Part shown: one piece after another, positions 1-8,391 of the stretch
Position numbering within the stretch: position 1 is the stretch's first letter
Layout of the letters: every line of letters starts with the position of its first letter
Source: an archaeon
Lineage (GTDB): Archaea > Nanobdellota > Nanobdellia > Woesearchaeales > GW2011-AR9
Length of the DNA stretch: 46,345 bases
Assembly (NCBI GenBank): GCA_023259115.1
Contig: JAHFQW010000003.1
Coordinates: 1 to 46,345 of the forward strand
Direction: 5' to 3'
Program-made: the position numbers and the translations under genes
Notes under the pieces: model-generated
Database searches by the model: none
Seen by the model: the letters and a program-made list of their open reading frames with translations, nothing else
What the model was told of the DNA's origin: nothing

Positions 1-21
1 GCTTTCTCTTCTATAATAAAG

Positions 22-429
22 ATGAGAGTGTATTATTCTCTTACTGAATCATTGGAACTGCTCGCCACGCGCTTGGATGAGGATCAAAGGCAGCGTGACT
101 ATGAAGAAAAACCATGTATACCCATTATTTCTAAATCTTTACGAATAGAACATAATGAACTCTATTTTCGTCGTACGGGGTTTTCTGAATCGCCGTTTTC
201 TTGGTTTTATGATGAGAAGAGCGGTACTCTCAAAATAGCGTATGATATGGCATCAAGTTCTCATTTTGGCAGCGGGGTCTATGAAGAACGTATCCCTCTA
301 CCTGAACTTACCCAACAACTGGAATTTGGTATAAAAGGAGGAGACGTGGTGGATTCACGTACGGGAAAAGCGTTACGCGATCTGACCGAGGAAGAATATC
401 GATTACATGCTTTTCCAAATATGAGATAA
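22..429 (+). CDS. Hypothetical protein, 135 aa
   Basis: I do not recognise this protein. It is a soluble, acidic-to-neutral 135-residue product with no signal peptide or membrane segment. It has mixed alpha/beta character, with an aromatic stretch (FSWFYDEKSGTLKIAYD) near residues 59-75 and a charged C-terminus. The ATG at 22 is the only good in-frame start near the window edge; the bases before it are too few to judge a promoter. The stop codon lies inside a short inverted repeat (ATAACT at 426-431 with AGTTAT at 438-443). It is the first gene of the window and is separated from ahcY by a highly structured 300-base gap. Confidence 0.6.
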   Translation: MRVYYSLTESLELLATRLDEDQRQRDYEEKPCIPIISKSLRIEHNELYFRRTGFSESPFSWFYDEKSGTLKIAYDMASSSHFGSGVYEERIPLPELTQQLEFGIKGGDVVDSRTGKALRDLTEEEYRLHAFPNMR

Positions 430-472
430 CTGCGCAAGTTATATCACATTTGGCACAGTTATTCTAATACAA

Positions 473-655
473 GAAAATAAATAATGATTTATTTTCCACA
501 AGACAAAACCGCGATTTTGTCTGTGCACAAATAGGATAGTTTTCCTATTTTGTGTGTACAGAAATACGATAGTTTTCGTATTTCTTGTAAGTAAACTGCG
601 TGTATAAGATGGTTTTGTTGTAAATAGGGATGTGCTATAAGTAACGCAGTTTACT
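473..655 (+). repeat. Array of five adjacent hairpins upstream of ahcY
   Basis: This gap holds five abutting inverted repeats. Arms are 473-482/487-496 (10 bp, perfect), 497-508/515-525 (one bulge), 526-536/543-554 (one bulge), 557-569/576-589 (one bulge) and 590-600/645-655 (11 bp, perfect). Hairpins three and four differ in stem sequence but share the loop TAGTTT and its closing GA/TC, so they look like diverged copies. The last hairpin begins AAGTAAA and ends TTTACTATAT, the same ends as hairpin B of the elements at 14.5 and 39.3 kb. No ORF is evident. It may act as a folded leader or DNA element, or may be a palindromic repeat. Confidence 0.6.
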
Positions 656-700
656 ATATGCGCTAAATTTTAAATAAGGATGCAGATTTTTCTTTCTAAA

Positions 701-710
701 CTTTTATATA
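701..710 (+). promoter_or_regulatory. TATA box of ahcY
   Basis: CTTTTATATA lies where an archaeal TATA box would place transcription start near 731-734. That leaves a short leader before the ATG at 758 and excludes the ATG at 725 from the main transcript. Confidence 0.55.
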
Positions 711-757
711 CCCCTAACTAGAAAATGAGTGCAATAAACAAAATGAGGGTGGAACAT

Positions 758-2152
758 ATGACTGATTATAAAGTAAAAGATATTTCTGTAGCAGATTGGG
801 GGCGACGCGAGATTACAATTGCCGAGAAAGAGATGCCTGGATTAATGGCGATTCGTGAGAAGTATGCGAAAGAGAAACCGTTGGCTGGTGCACGAATTAC
901 GGGTTCGCTGCATATGACGATTCAAACTGCGGTATTGATTGAGACGTTGACGGCTCTGGGAGCGAGTGTGCGTTGGGCATCATGTAATATTTTCTCAACA
1001 CAAGATCATGCGGCAGCAGCAATTGCTAAGGCAGGGATTCCGGTGTTTGCATGGAAAGGAGAGAATTTAGAAGAATATTGGTGGTGCACACAGCAGGCGT
1101 TGAATTTTTCGGGTAAAGGACCAAATTTAATTGTTGATGATGGGGGAGATGCAACGTTGTTTGTGCATCGAGGATATGAAGGGGAGAATAATAATGCTCT
1201 TCTTCATTCGGATGAAGGATCAGAGGATTTACGAATTATTAATCGATTGTTGAACGAGGAATTACGTGCGCATGGACAGAAATGGCATGAGACGGTGGGA
1301 GATATGAGAGGGATTTCTGAGGAAACAACGACGGGAGTACATCGCTTGTATCAGATGATGAAAGAGAAAAAGTTGCTCGTCCCCGCGATTAATGTGAATG
1401 ATTCGGTTACTAAATCTAAGTTTGATAATTTGTATGGCTGTCGGGAGAGTCTGGTTGATGGGATTAAACGCGCAACGGATGTGATGTTAGCTGGTAAGGT
1501 GGCAGTAGTTGCAGGATATGGTGACGTTGGAAAAGGCTGCGCACAATCTTTGCGAGGGTATGGCTGTCGAGTGATTGTGACGGAGATTGATCCGATTAAT
1601 GCGCTGCAGGCGGCAATGGAGGGGTATTGTGTTAAGAAAATGGATGATGCCGTGCGTGAGGGAGATATTTTTGTAACGACAACGGGTTGCCGGGATATTA
1701 TTGTAGATAGACATTTTAACGCAATGAAAGATCAAGCGATTGTGTGCAACATTGGTCATTTTGATTGTGAGATTGATATGGAGTGGCTGAATACGAAGTC
1801 GGGGGCGAGAAAGCTTGAGATCAAACCACAGTATGATAAATATACGTTTCAAAATGGGCGAGAGATGTATGTGTTGGCGGAGGGGCGATTAGTTAATTTA
1901 GGTTGTGCGACCGGACATCCATCGTTTGTGATGAGTACGTCGTTTACGAATCAGGTGCTGGCGCAATTAGAATTGTGGACGAAAAAGCACGCGATTGGTG
2001 TGTATGTGCTGCCAAAGAAATTAGATGAAGAAGTGGCGCGATTGCATTTGCACAAAATTGGAGTGGTGATTGATACACTCACTGATGCGCAGGCAGCGTA
2101 TTTAAACATTGCCAAAGATGGGCCGTATAAAGCGGAGCATTATAGGTATTGA
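758..2152 (+). CDS. ahcY: S-adenosylhomocysteinase (adenosylhomocysteine hydrolase)
   Basis: It catalyses reversible hydrolysis of S-adenosylhomocysteine to adenosine and homocysteine, relieving product inhibition of methyltransferases. Visible motifs: the N-terminal [23 protein letters not shown], the substrate stretch [25 protein letters not shown], the catalytic Lys/Asp region [11 protein letters not shown], the NAD-binding glycine loop [12 protein letters not shown], and the C-terminal PYKAEHYRY that completes the neighbouring NAD site. The region between VDDGGDATL and GISEETT contains the roughly 40-residue insertion of bacterial/eukaryotic enzymes. I chose ATG 758 because the family starts near here, GGGTGG lies just upstream, and the predicted TSS excludes ATG 725 (ATG 743 is also possible). 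Its adenosine product is the substrate of the kinase at 5800-6795. Confidence 0.96.
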   Translation: MTDYKVKDISVADWGRREITIAEKEMPGLMAIREKYAKEKPLAGARITGSLHMTIQTAVLIETLTALGASVRWASCNIFSTQDHAAAAIAKAGIPVFAWKGENLEEYWWCTQQALNFSGKGPNLIVDDGGDATLFVHRGYEGENNNALLHSDEGSEDLRIINRLLNEELRAHGQKWHETVGDMRGISEETTTGVHRLYQMMKEKKLLVPAINVNDSVTKSKFDNLYGCRESLVDGIKRATDVMLAGKVAVVAGYGDVGKGCAQSLRGYGCRVIVTEIDPINALQAAMEGYCVKKMDDAVREGDIFVTTTGCRDIIVDRHFNAMKDQAIVCNIGHFDCEIDMEWLNTKSGARKLEIKPQYDKYTFQNGREMYVLAEGRLVNLGCATGHPSFVMSTSFTNQVLAQLELWTKKHAIGVYVLPKKLDEEVARLHLHKIGVVIDTLTDAQAAYLNIAKDGPYKAEHYRY

Positions 2153-2170
2153 GAAGTTTGTATTTTTTTA

Positions 2171-2338
2171 ATTCAATGAAAATGGGTCTAATGCCCCACA
2201 GCTTGCTGTGACGACTACATTCGATGAAAATGTTATCGCATTTTCAGCGTGCCAAAAATCATTGATTTTTGTGCATTCAAGAGTAAAAATCCATTGATCC
2301 TATTGAATGCCCCGCTGCTTGCTGCGATGGGGTTTTTT
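2171..2338 (+). repeat. Cluster of inverted repeats after ahcY
   Basis: The gap after ahcY holds several inverted repeats: GAAAATG/CATTTTC around 2225-2245, CAAAAATC/GATTTTTG around 2253-2271, and two copies of AATGCCCC-nnn-GCTTGCTG (near 2190 and 2307). The strings ATTCAATGAAAATGG (2171-2185) and TTCAAGAGTAAAAATC (2276-2291) recur in the same order at 40125-40166, inside the extra insert of another hairpin element. This suggests a dispersed palindromic repeat. No coding potential is visible. Confidence 0.55.
2309..2338 (+). terminator. Hairpin plus T-run terminator after ahcY
   Basis: CCCCGC pairs with GCG-at-GGGG around an eight-base loop and is followed by six T residues. It probably ends the ahcY transcript. 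Confidence 0.55.
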
Positions 2339-2395
2339 ACTTTTTGAGGAAAATATATCCAGAAGACTATGTTTAACTGATTTGTTAGATTGTTT

Positions 2396-2791
2396 CTAAA
2401 TCCCTAATGGTCCAAAAGAAGCCTCAAGTCTTTCTCTTAGTTTTTCATATTCTTTTATTTGGGTTGACGAGAGAAACAGTGAGGCATAGGTTCTATCCCC
2501 CTCTTTTGCAAGTTGATGCGCTCTTTGCAGAGGGATATTTTGATGAATGGATAAATCGGCTTCGATGATTTCATGTAAGATTACGGGTTTCAGGAATTTA
2601 TGAGGAATCTTTTGTTTATCTATGTATATGTCAGCGCCATCAACTAAAGTAGAGGTGGAATACCAGGCAGGAGGTTCTAGATTCTCTGTTATTTGAAGCC
2701 AATAATTTCTTCCCCGATAGGGGATTATATCAAGATCTTTTAAAGACAGGGCATTTACCAGAGAGAACAATTCTTTTTGGTTTGGTATCAT
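2396..2791 (-). CDS. Hypothetical protein with HExxEA motif, 131 aa
   Basis: I do not recognise the family. This is a soluble 131-residue protein. The string VILHEIIEADLSIHQN (about residues 70-85) has a zincin-like HE on a predicted helix, but the usual HExxH is HExxE here, with a further His seven residues later. Metal binding is therefore possible but not shown. The downstream helix (LQRAHQLAKEGDRTYASLFL) is well formed. The start codon is ATG at 2791. It lies 21 bases downstream of the 256-aa gene in the same direction, so the two are probably co-transcribed. No signal peptide. Confidence 0.6.
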   Translation of the reverse strand: MIPNQKELFSLVNALSLKDLDIIPYRGRNYWLQITENLEPPAWYSTSTLVDGADIYIDKQKIPHKFLKPVILHEIIEADLSIHQNIPLQRAHQLAKEGDRTYASLFLSSTQIKEYEKLRERLEASFGPLGI

Positions 2792-2812
2792 CTTTTTCTA
2801 GCCCTAAAATAT

Positions 2813-3583
2813 TTATTGATTTTCTTTTCGTGCGCCCGCAAGAGTAACAGTTGTGTAGATATTGCTATCTTGATAATTAAGAGCCCAGAACTGAGAGAGA
2901 TTAGGACTAAAATTGTGCAGCCATGAGTCACGTATGAAGACATAATTATCACAAGTCTTTGTGGCATAGCGTCTAACAAAACGGGGATCTAGCACAGAAA
3001 TACTTGTTTGAGAAATATGAGCATCAGCAAGCATGGCCATATTTTCAGTGAGATCAGTTCCGCTGCCATAGATACGCTCAACGAATTTACGTTCTTCTGA
3101 ATTGAGTTGCGTTTGATACTTTTGTGTATCAATGTTCAAAGAAAAATGGGATGAATGACCCCCAGGAGTAATTTCTTGCAAACGAAGCTGGCTTAAATCT
3201 ATGGTAACTGTATCTTTTGCTCGCATGGCGTTCCACGCTTCACTGCCATCTGGCTGGTAATTTTTATTGTGCCGCACTACTAATTGATAATAGGAATTGT
3301 TATCATCCCAGTATGAGGAAGTCATTACACCATTTTCGAATCCGTCAGCGAGATGTCTGAAGAGCGGATTATTAGCTTCGCGAGTGATAGCAAGATAGGG
3401 TATCTCATTATGTGTGTAATATATTTGACCATCCGGAGTGTAGAATTGATATTTCTGTATTTGTACATCTTTTCTGCGTGCGTTCATTAATTCGTCTACG
3501 TGAAGCAGTGTACCGGGTTGGAGTTGATTGTAGGCTTTAAGCAAATCTCCTCTAACGATTTCAATAGGTGGTGGTTGTGTCAT
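2813..3583 (-). CDS. Hypothetical protein, 256 aa
   Basis: No family recognised. It is a soluble 256-residue protein rich in Asn, Tyr and Gln with mostly beta-strand character in the first half (QKYQFYTPDGQIYYTHNEIP) and a helical segment around LNSEERKFVERIYGSG. No signal peptide, membrane span or catalytic motif stands out. The ATG at 3583 follows a GAGGA ribosome-binding sequence a few bases upstream, and A/T-rich TATA-like DNA lies behind that. It heads a likely two-gene unit with the 131-aa HExxEA protein. The divergent neighbour is a TrmB-type regulator. Confidence 0.65.
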   Translation of the reverse strand: MTQPPPIEIVRGDLLKAYNQLQPGTLLHVDELMNARRKDVQIQKYQFYTPDGQIYYTHNEIPYLAITREANNPLFRHLADGFENGVMTSSYWDDNNSYYQLVVRHNKNYQPDGSEAWNAMRAKDTVTIDLSQLRLQEITPGGHSSHFSLNIDTQKYQTQLNSEERKFVERIYGSGTDLTENMAMLADAHISQTSISVLDPRFVRRYATKTCDNYVFIRDSWLHNFSPNLSQFWALNYQDSNIYTTVTLAGARKENQ

Positions 3584-3641
3584 TTTATTTTCCTCGGCGA
3601 TTTAAATTTTAATCATTTTAAAGTGATTATTTATTGGGGAG

Positions 3642-3673
3642 AGTATATAAATTATTGTTCTCCATTTTTGGAG
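3642..3673 (+). promoter_or_regulatory. TATA-like sequence and palindrome upstream of TrmB-type gene
   Basis: GTATATAAAT near 3642-3651 is followed by the perfect palindrome CTCCA-TTTT-TGGAG (3660-3673). A second TATA-like TTTAAATA (3688-3695) lies about 25 bases before ATG 3717. A palindrome at a regulator's own promoter suggests autoregulation. The two other TrmB-type genes in the window also have palindromes in this position. Confidence 0.45.
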
Positions 3674-3716
3674 GATGAAACGAAGTGTTTAAATAATAGA
3701 GAAGATTATTTTGATT

Positions 3717-4439
3717 ATGGATACAAAGATATTAGAAGATATTGGCTTGAGTACTGCGGAAATTAAAGTGTATCTTGCATTATTAGAACTAGGAACGGCA
3801 ACGGCTGGGCCAATTCTAGAGAAAGCAGGGTTGCAAAATTCCGTGGTTCACATGACGTTAAATAAGCTTATAGACAAAGGGTTTGTCACATTTGTAAAAG
3901 AGGGGAAGAGAAATCATTATCAGGCGGCAAATCCGAGGCATATTATAGAATACATGAATGAAAAAAAGGAGCGTTTTGAGCAGATATTACCCGAATTGTT
4001 ACTCAAACAACGGCAATCGAGAGAAAAGCCAGAAGTAATTACATTTAGGGGGGTTAAAGGAATTAGAGAATTACTCTATGAGCTTTTAGAAGCAGGTGGA
4101 GAGAATCATTACACCGTTGGTTCTTGTGTCAAATCTTTAATGATGGGGGAGGCGTGGTGGGTGAGTTATCATAAGAAAAGAGCAACTAGGCGAATCAGGG
4201 CTAAATTGATTTTTAATGAATCTCTTCGACAATGGTGTGAAATAAATAGGTATCCCAAAGCAGAATATAAATTTACCCACACAAATTTTGAACCGTTGAC
4301 TGAGACGATTATTCGAAATGATAAAATAGGAATTATTATTTGGACAGATAAACCTTTTGGAGTATTACTGCACAATAAAGAAGCGGCAGATTCGTATACG
4401 CATTATTTTGAGTTGATTTGGAACCAGGCGGGAAAATAA
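3717..4439 (+). CDS. TrmB-family transcriptional regulator (paralogue 1)
   Basis: The N-terminal 75 residues form a winged helix-turn-helix typical of TrmB proteins (ILEDIGLSTAEIKVYLALLE, then VVHMTLNKLIDKGFVTFVKEG and the wing residues NHYQAANP). A short coiled-coil linker (about residues 85-105) and a C-terminal phospholipase-D-like effector domain follow (TFRGVKGIRELLYELLEAG ... DKIGIIIWTDKPFGVLLHNKE). The C-terminal sugar-binding part of large TrmB proteins is absent, as in short TrmB-like regulators. I place the start at ATG 3717 because it lies about 25 bases after TTTAAATA, giving a leaderless message; a TTG six bases upstream is also in frame. Paralogues lie at 23851-24606 and 31995-32744. 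The target is unknown. Confidence 0.85.
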   Translation: MDTKILEDIGLSTAEIKVYLALLELGTATAGPILEKAGLQNSVVHMTLNKLIDKGFVTFVKEGKRNHYQAANPRHIIEYMNEKKERFEQILPELLLKQRQSREKPEVITFRGVKGIRELLYELLEAGGENHYTVGSCVKSLMMGEAWWVSYHKKRATRRIRAKLIFNESLRQWCEINRYPKAEYKFTHTNFEPLTETIIRNDKIGIIIWTDKPFGVLLHNKEAADSYTHYFELIWNQAGK

Positions 4440-4497
4440 AATGTTGACTATTTGTAACCCGTAATTAATATAAAGAAGGGTGATTCTCTTTATTTTT

Positions 4498-5244
4498 ATG
4501 ACTAAAATTGGCATCATTGGGGGTTCGGGGTTGGATAATCCCGATATTTTACAGGATGGGCGAGATGTGATTATTGATACGCCGTATGGGAAGATGTCTT
4601 CGCCATTAAAAGTGGGACAGATTAATGGAGTAGAGGTGGTGTTACTTGCTCGGCATGGGCGAGATCATAGTATTCCACCAACGCAGGTGAATAATTTGGC
4701 AAATATGTGGGCTCTGCGAGAAGTGGGGTGTACACATATTATAGCAACTACGGCGTGCGGGAGTTTACGTAAAGATATTATGCGCGGAGATTTGGTTATT
4801 CTTGACCAATTTATTGATTTTACCCGCCATCGGAAAGTGTCTTTTTTTGAGGAGTTTAAAGCAGGTGAGGTGAAGCATACGGCGATGGCACAACCTTTTT
4901 CTACAGTACTACGCGAAAAACTAATTGAGATATGTCGAGAATCAGAATTACGATATCATAAAACAGGTACAGTCATTACAATTGAAGGTCCACGTTTTTC
5001 TACCAAAGCGGAGAGTAAGATGTTTCGATTGTGGGGAGCAGATGTGATTAATATGAGTATTGCACCGGAAGCGATTCTGGCAAATGAACTGGGATTGCCG
5101 TATGCGGCGATTGCGATGAGTACGGATTATGATTGTTTATTTGATGATGTTGAACCTGTGACGTGGGATGATATCTTGAAAGTATTTGCAGCGAATGTGG
5201 ATACAGTTACGAATGTGTTAAAACAAACCGTACTTAAAATTTAA
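4498..5244 (+). CDS. mtnP: 5'-methylthioadenosine phosphorylase (PNP family 2)
   Basis: It splits methylthioadenosine with phosphate to adenine and methylthioribose-1-phosphate. Visible signatures are KIGIIGGSGLDN (phosphate loop), ARHGRDHSIPPTQVN, the TTACGSL segment, IEGPRFSTKAESKMFR, the ribose/purine segment NMSIAPEAILANELGLPY and the family Asp motif STDYDC. Length (249 aa) matches trimeric MTA phosphorylases. The ATG at 4498 lies about 26 bases after an AATATAAAG box, suggesting a leaderless message; the earlier ATG at 4480 adds a non-conserved extension. It is first in a tight operon with apt (20-base gap) and the PfkB kinase; the adenine it releases is the substrate of Apt. A minor role on inosine or adenosine is possible. 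Confidence 0.92.
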   Translation: MTKIGIIGGSGLDNPDILQDGRDVIIDTPYGKMSSPLKVGQINGVEVVLLARHGRDHSIPPTQVNNLANMWALREVGCTHIIATTACGSLRKDIMRGDLVILDQFIDFTRHRKVSFFEEFKAGEVKHTAMAQPFSTVLREKLIEICRESELRYHKTGTVITIEGPRFSTKAESKMFRLWGADVINMSIAPEAILANELGLPYAAIAMSTDYDCLFDDVEPVTWDDILKVFAANVDTVTNVLKQTVLKI

Positions 5245-5264
5245 AATTATATGGTGATCAAAAA

Positions 5265-5786
5265 ATGGATTTAACAAAAGTTATTCGTACAGTACCTAAC
5301 TGGCCAAAGCAGGGAGTTATGTTTAGGGATATTACAACATTACTACTGCATCCAGAAGCATTTAGGTATTGTATTTCACGATTTGTAGAGCAGTATACCA
5401 AACGAGGGATTACAAAAATTGCGGGAATTGAGTCACGCGGTTTTGTGTTTGGAGCGGCGTTGGCACATGAGATGAAATTACCGTTTGTGTTGATTCGTAA
5501 GAAAGGAAAATTGCCGGCGCAGACGATTTCGCAGGAGTATGCGTTAGAGTATGGAGTGGATACGATTGAGGTGCATACGAATGCGATGGTGTCTGGAGAT
5601 AAAGTATTGATTATTGATGATTTGTTAGCAACGGGGGGGACAATGAATGCGGCGTGTCAATTGGTTGAGAAAGTGGGAGGGAAAGTGGAGGGATGTGGGT
5701 TTGTGGTAAATCTACCGGAGTTGCAAGGAATTGAAAAGTTAAAGAGATATGATTTGTTTTGGTTAGTGGAATTTGAGGGGGATTAG
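5265..5786 (+). CDS. apt: Adenine phosphoribosyltransferase
   Basis: It converts adenine and PRPP to AMP in the cytoplasm. The 173-residue length is typical. Visible features: the N-terminal IRTVPNWPKQGVMFRDITTLL of APRT, the IAGIESRGFVFGAALA segment, LIRKKGKLPAQTISQEYALEYG, and the PRPP-binding loop VLIIDDLLATGGTMNAA. A GGTGAT ribosome-binding sequence lies a few bases before ATG 5265. It follows mtnP by 20 bases and precedes the kinase by 13, so the operon channels MTA-derived adenine back to AMP. Confidence 0.96.
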   Translation: MDLTKVIRTVPNWPKQGVMFRDITTLLLHPEAFRYCISRFVEQYTKRGITKIAGIESRGFVFGAALAHEMKLPFVLIRKKGKLPAQTISQEYALEYGVDTIEVHTNAMVSGDKVLIIDDLLATGGTMNAACQLVEKVGGKVEGCGFVVNLPELQGIEKLKRYDLFWLVEFEGD

Positions 5787-5799
5787 GAGAGTGGTATTT

Positions 5800-6795
5800 A
5801 TGAACAAAAAATACGATGTTATTGGTTTAGGAAATACGATTATGGATTTTCTTGTAGAAGTTGATGATAAGACATTGCTTGATTTTAATCTGAAAAAAGG
5901 TGAGATGCATTTAGTGGATGAAACTAAAGCAAAGGAAGTATTACAAAAATTACACCACCAGAACTTAGAGATTGAAATGGTTCCTGGCGGTTCTTGCGCA
6001 AATACCATGCGAGGGTTGGCGTTGCTTGGTGCTAAGGTTATCTTTTGTGGAAAAGTGGGTGAGGACAAACATGCTGATTGGTATATTGAAGCATTACAAG
6101 ATCATGCTGTTGTTACAAAGATGAAAAAGCACCAAGGGATTACAGGACATGCAATTGGGTTTATTACGCCAGATGCGCAGCGGACATTTTCTGTGCATTT
6201 AGGCGCGGGGATTCATGTGGCAAAAGAGGATGTGATTGAAGAGGATATTGCTTTAAGTCGAGTGTTACATATTGAGGCGTATCAATTAGAGGGGAAAACG
6301 CAGGAAGTAATTTTTTATGCAATGGAGATGGCGAAAAAGCATGGCACGAAAATTTCGATTGATTTAGCTGATCCGGGGTTAATTCGACGGCAACGAGAGG
6401 TGCTGCAGGATGTGGTGAAGAAGTATGCAGATATTGTATTTGTGAATGAGACGGAAGCGCGAGAGTTTACAGGGAAAGAGGAAGTGGAGGCAGCTAAGGT
6501 ATTAGGAGAGGATGTCGATATTGCGATTGTGAAATTAGGCAAAGAAGGTTCGATGGTGTATAATAATGGTGAGATTTCATACATTGCGCCGTTTATGGCT
6601 AAAGCAATTGATACGACTGGGGCAGGAGATACATTTGCGGCAGGATTTTTATATGGGTATTGTCGGGAATGGGATTTGGCGAAAGCAGGAAAGTTAGGGT
6701 CATTACTTGCAGCAAAAGTGGTGGAACAAAAAGGAGTGAAGTTGAAACATTTAGAATTTGTGAAGTGGATGCGAGAGATTGAGCGAGAGGAGTAA
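5800..6795 (+). CDS. PfkB-family kinase, probable adenosine kinase
   Basis: A ribokinase-fold (PfkB) sugar kinase of 331 residues. The N-terminal motif YDVIGLGNTIMDFLVEVDD, the Gly-rich substrate loop GGSCANTMRGLALLGA, and the C-terminal anion hole/catalytic motif DTTGAGDTFAAGFLYGY (catalytic Asp in GAGD) are all intact. The segment GKVGEDKHADWYIEALQ and the AGIHV region resemble adenosine/nucleoside kinases rather than ribokinase. The operon context after mtnP and apt, and ahcY nearby, favour phosphorylation of adenosine to AMP. Guanosine, inosine or cytidine cannot be excluded by sequence. I chose ATG 5800 over a start at 5773 because the fold begins at NKKYDVIG and the upstream part overlaps apt. 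Confidence 0.85.
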   Translation: MNKKYDVIGLGNTIMDFLVEVDDKTLLDFNLKKGEMHLVDETKAKEVLQKLHHQNLEIEMVPGGSCANTMRGLALLGAKVIFCGKVGEDKHADWYIEALQDHAVVTKMKKHQGITGHAIGFITPDAQRTFSVHLGAGIHVAKEDVIEEDIALSRVLHIEAYQLEGKTQEVIFYAMEMAKKHGTKISIDLADPGLIRRQREVLQDVVKKYADIVFVNETEAREFTGKEEVEAAKVLGEDVDIAIVKLGKEGSMVYNNGEISYIAPFMAKAIDTTGAGDTFAAGFLYGYCREWDLAKAGKLGSLLAAKVVEQKGVKLKHLEFVKWMREIEREE

Positions 6796-6863
6796 GGTAG
6801 AGATATTAGTTTGAATAAAGAAGGATAGTGAGATATTTAAAGTACTTTACTTTTTTAATTAAA

Positions 6864-7243
6864 ATGAAGAAAGTATTGAGGAGAATTTTTAAGATTCTAC
6901 GGGAATTATCTCTAACATTTTCTAAACATAAATATTTTTTTAAGAGGGTAAGAAATTAGTTATATGGGTTGGTGTACGTTCAGCAGATGATGAAGATGGT
7001 GATTCTGGGGCAGAATATAAATTATTAAAAGGAAAAATAAAGAAAAGAGTTATTAATAGAAATAGAACACGATCAAACGATGGTTTGGATTATACTTTTT
7101 ATAGTCAGTTGGAAATAATTCCTCTTAGTCGTACTGCTTTAATTTTATATGAGTCACATGAGGGGAGTGAGGTTATTCCTTCTAAAAAATATAAAATTAG
7201 ATTGTTTAAACACTCTCTTAAAAATAAAGAGATCATTCGATTA
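6864..7243 (+). pseudogene. Small gene broken by a frameshift
   Basis: An ATG at 6864 lies about 26 bases after GATATTTAAAG and opens a 31-codon frame of basic residues (MKKVLRRIFKILRELSLTFS) ending in TAG at 6957. An overlapping open frame runs from 6944 to TAA at 7241-7243 (about 99 codons) and has no ATG, GTG or TTG near its beginning; its product (IWVGVRSADDEDGDSGAEYK and onward) looks protein-like. Adding one G in the GGG run at 6946-6948 would join the two into a protein of about 130 residues. Either the gene is decayed, the assembly lost a base, or a frameshift is used. No family recognised. Confidence 0.5.
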
Positions 7244-7246
7244 TAA

Positions 7247-8317
7247 TTATATTCTTTGCGCTTTTTCAATGGCTTTGGCAATTTCATCTTCTACGGAGAG
7301 GGCTTTAGATGAAGAGGGTTGAGCGGATGAGAGTGTTGCGAAGGGAGATGATTTTTTTGGTTCTGGTTTAGGTGGTTCTTTGGGAGATTCTATTTTATAT
7401 TTTATATTCCAGGTTTTGTCTTTGATTTTGGCTTCGATGTCTTCTAATTTATAGGTTGGTTGTTTTGGTTCCCAGTGCAGTGATTGCAAGGAGTCGTTTT
7501 GGGTGCGAGGAAGAATATTGAGGCAGAGTGTGCCTGATTTATTGTCATCAGTGATGCCTGATTTGATGATTAAGTTTGTGCCTTGGCATTGGAGGATTTG
7601 AAATTGGAGTGATGCCACAAATGAAGCAACTGTGAAGAAGTGGATGGCATCAGTTTGGGAGAGTTTTTCAAAATAATAGGGTTCAGTTTTACTGTAGAGT
7701 TCGATATGTCCCTCGATGAGATTGCTCGTAGGGAGAAGACAGAGGACTTTTTCGTCTTCGTAGAGAACTGTACTGGTTTTGGCGAGGCTGGTTAAGTGTG
7801 AGGGAATTGTGCCACTGCTGTTGTGCCAGAATTGTGGAGAGGAGAGAAAATAGTTTTGCATGATTTGCTGCAAGGTGGATTGGATCTGCTGGAGTTTGTC
7901 TTGAGCGAGGGGTTTATTTTTTTTGTTGAAGAGGAGGGGGAAGAAGTTGTCGCCTTCGTCGCGGGGCATGAGGTGGATGAGGAAATGGGGGTATTGCTGT
8001 CCGGCGGCGCCACCATTGGCGATGAAGATGTTTAGGGCAACTGAGACCATGGCGGATTTGATGGCTTTGGTGAGTTGCGGGAGAAGACCAAATAAATGAT
8101 GGAAGTCTTCTACGGGCAGATAGGGCATGATGGGGTAATGTTCTTTGAGTAGGTAGAGGGTGTGGCCTTTGGTGGCAGGGTAGATGTCGAGAACGGCTAA
8201 CGTTGCAGGGTCTTCGAAGACAATTTTTGCGGGAATTTCTTTTTTGATGATTTTACAGAAGACGCAGTCTTTTTTTTGCTCGGCGAGTTGCGCTTTGACT
8301 TCGGGGGTGAGTTGCAT
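7247..8317 (-). CDS. Tandem HIT-domain-like protein lacking the catalytic histidines
   Basis: The first 130 residues follow the HIT/Hint fold: zinc-type CVFCKIIKKEIPAKIVFED (residues 18-36), LDIYPATKGHTLYLLKEHY and the active-site strand QQYPHFLIHLMPR (residues 107-119). In active enzymes that strand reads H-x-H-x-H; here it is H111-F-L113-I-H115, so the nucleophilic middle His is Leu. A second, weaker copy follows (about residues 180-275, ending GTLCLNILPR) with no histidine triad at all. The C-terminal 70 residues are Pro/Ser/Lys-rich and probably disordered, with a helix at the very end. The protein may bind nucleotides or a partner rather than hydrolyse. ATG 8317 is the first good start. 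Confidence 0.75.
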   Translation of the reverse strand: MQLTPEVKAQLAEQKKDCVFCKIIKKEIPAKIVFEDPATLAVLDIYPATKGHTLYLLKEHYPIMPYLPVEDFHHLFGLLPQLTKAIKSAMVSVALNIFIANGGAAGQQYPHFLIHLMPRDEGDNFFPLLFNKKNKPLAQDKLQQIQSTLQQIMQNYFLSSPQFWHNSSGTIPSHLTSLAKTSTVLYEDEKVLCLLPTSNLIEGHIELYSKTEPYYFEKLSQTDAIHFFTVASFVASLQFQILQCQGTNLIIKSGITDDNKSGTLCLNILPRTQNDSLQSLHWEPKQPTYKLEDIEAKIKDKTWNIKYKIESPKEPPKPEPKKSSPFATLSSAQPSSSKALSVEDEIAKAIEKAQRI

Positions 8318-8391
8318 GTTGGAAATGAAAATTTATTTTTTATTAAATATTATGCTAGTGTGCTGAATCTCTTTTTTTAGAAGATTATTCT

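Noticed and set aside
1487-1852. Antisense ORF within ahcY
   Set aside because: It lies wholly inside a well-conserved gene and its product is low-complexity with no motif.
2788-2979. 63-aa minus-strand ORF
   Set aside because: It overlaps the 256-aa gene in another frame and has no features.
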